Source: Youhaiella tibetensis
GTDB lineage: Bacteria > Pseudomonadota > Alphaproteobacteria > Rhizobiales > Devosiaceae
Assembly (NCBI RefSeq): GCF_008000755.1
Contig: NZ_CP041690.1
Location: 2,233,260-2,297,259 of the forward strand
Reading direction: 5' to 3'
DNA: 64,000 bases
The notes beneath the pieces are model-generated. The model searched no databases. It was not told where the DNA came from and saw only the letters and a program-made list of their open reading frames with translations. This document shows positions 63,710 to 64,000 of this stretch, piece by piece (position 1 is the first letter of the stretch; every line of letters begins with the position of its first letter). A program made the translations under genes and the position numbers.

Positions 63710-64000
63710 ATGCAACGTGTCCTCGTCACCGGCGCCGCCAAAGGAATCGGCCAGGCAGTCGCCGAGGCTTTTGCGGCCCAGGGCGCCGCCCTGGTGCTGA
63801 TGGACCTCGACGAAGCGGCCCTGACGGAGACGGCCCGAAGCCTTGCGGGAGCCCAGCGGGTGGAAATCTTGGTCGGCTCGGTGGCAAGCGCAACTGACTG
63901 CGCCGCCGCCGCCGAACTGGCGCAAAGCGCCCTTGGCGGCCTCGATGTCCTCTCCCACAACGCCGGCATCCAGACCTACGGCACGGTCGAAACGACCGAT
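63710..64000 (+). CDS. SDR-family oxidoreductase (3' truncated by window)
   Basis: The first 97 codons of a short-chain dehydrogenase/reductase. The Rossmann nucleotide motif is VLVTGAAKGIGQAVAE, an acidic LMDLDEAAL at the end of strand 2 suggests NAD rather than NADP preference, and the structural NAG motif appears as LSHNAGIQTYG. The catalytic Tyr-x-x-x-Lys is outside the window. GGGAG sits about nine bases upstream of the ATG. It follows the GatZ-like gene, so a sugar or polyol dehydrogenase is likely. Confidence 0.92.
   Translation, partial: MQRVLVTGAAKGIGQAVAEAFAAQGAALVLMDLDEAALTETARSLAGAQRVEILVGSVASATDCAAAAELAQSALGGLDVLSHNAGIQTYGTVETTD

Overview
The window reads as chromosomal core sequence of a high-GC alphaproteobacterium, most likely Hyphomicrobiales (Rhizobiales) and plausibly Devosiaceae; the genus is my inference from gene content and was not tested. 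Supporting signs are a fused IspDF, an E1-beta subunit of pyruvate dehydrogenase carrying its own lipoyl domain, a 14-subunit complex I operon with separate NuoC and NuoD and an extended NuoE, a long operon nuo-birA-rnj-DUF1467, a single LolC/E-type permease with LolD, a short-form ProS, and a LexA box of the alphaproteobacterial GAAC-N7-GAAC type. I see no insertion sequences, prophage genes, CRISPR arrays, rRNA or integrons. Genes abut or overlap by 1-10 bases in many places and several start with TTG or GTG.

Layout. 1-1552 (+): isoprenoid gene ispDF (5' end cut by the window) and a CinA C-terminal-domain protein. 1562-9836 (-): division protein FtsB/DivIC type, then pdhA-pdhB-pdhC, an SGNH hydrolase, lpdA, a GlsB-type membrane protein, lipA and a Coq10/RatA-type protein, that is, pyruvate dehydrogenase plus the enzyme that makes its lipoyl cofactor. 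9969-11078 (+): two small genes, facing enolase (-) with a clear intrinsic terminator. 12539-13395 (-): ArsR-SRPBCC pair with a palindromic operator candidate. 13518-16830 (+): ABC-2 exporter (ATPase and two permeases) plus a HAD hydrolase. 16833-23377: MlrC-type M81 protein, VOC protein, glmU-glmS-DUF2237 (amino-sugar supply for the cell wall) and a membrane-anchored SPOR-like protein. 23502: tRNA-Lys(TTT). 23597-32627 (-): coaD, two cyclophilins, queA, ExoD-like, tgt, pgi, map (queuosine, CoA and glycolysis functions), then a LysE-GNAT-like-LysE cluster. 32711-38571 (-): dnaE, a newly noticed 33-residue membrane protein behind a LexA-controlled promoter, and lolD-lolCE. 38568-39917: proS. 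40336-59513 (-): the nuo operon nuoA-nuoN with birA, rnj, DUF1467 and a methyltransferase downstream. 59979-62135 (-): three outer-membrane beta-barrel genes. 62399-end (+): start of a sugar catabolic operon (GatZ/KbaZ-like protein and an SDR cut by the window end).

The most interesting observation is at 36237-36395. A 33-codon ORF with a perfect Shine-Dalgarno sequence encodes a single-span membrane protein. Upstream lies a near-consensus promoter (TGGACA, 17 bp, TATAAG) whose spacer is filled by GAACGAATAGAGAAC, an exact alphaproteobacterial LexA box. The gene lies directly upstream of dnaE. This matches the logic of SidA, the tiny SOS-induced division inhibitor of Caulobacter. Other leads are a pentapeptide-repeat gene and a small membrane gene packed between nuoF and nuoG, a terminator-bounded candidate small RNA upstream of proS, a terminator-like hairpin inside the first codons of birA, and a 46-codon ORF with a strong ribosome site between two beta-barrel genes.
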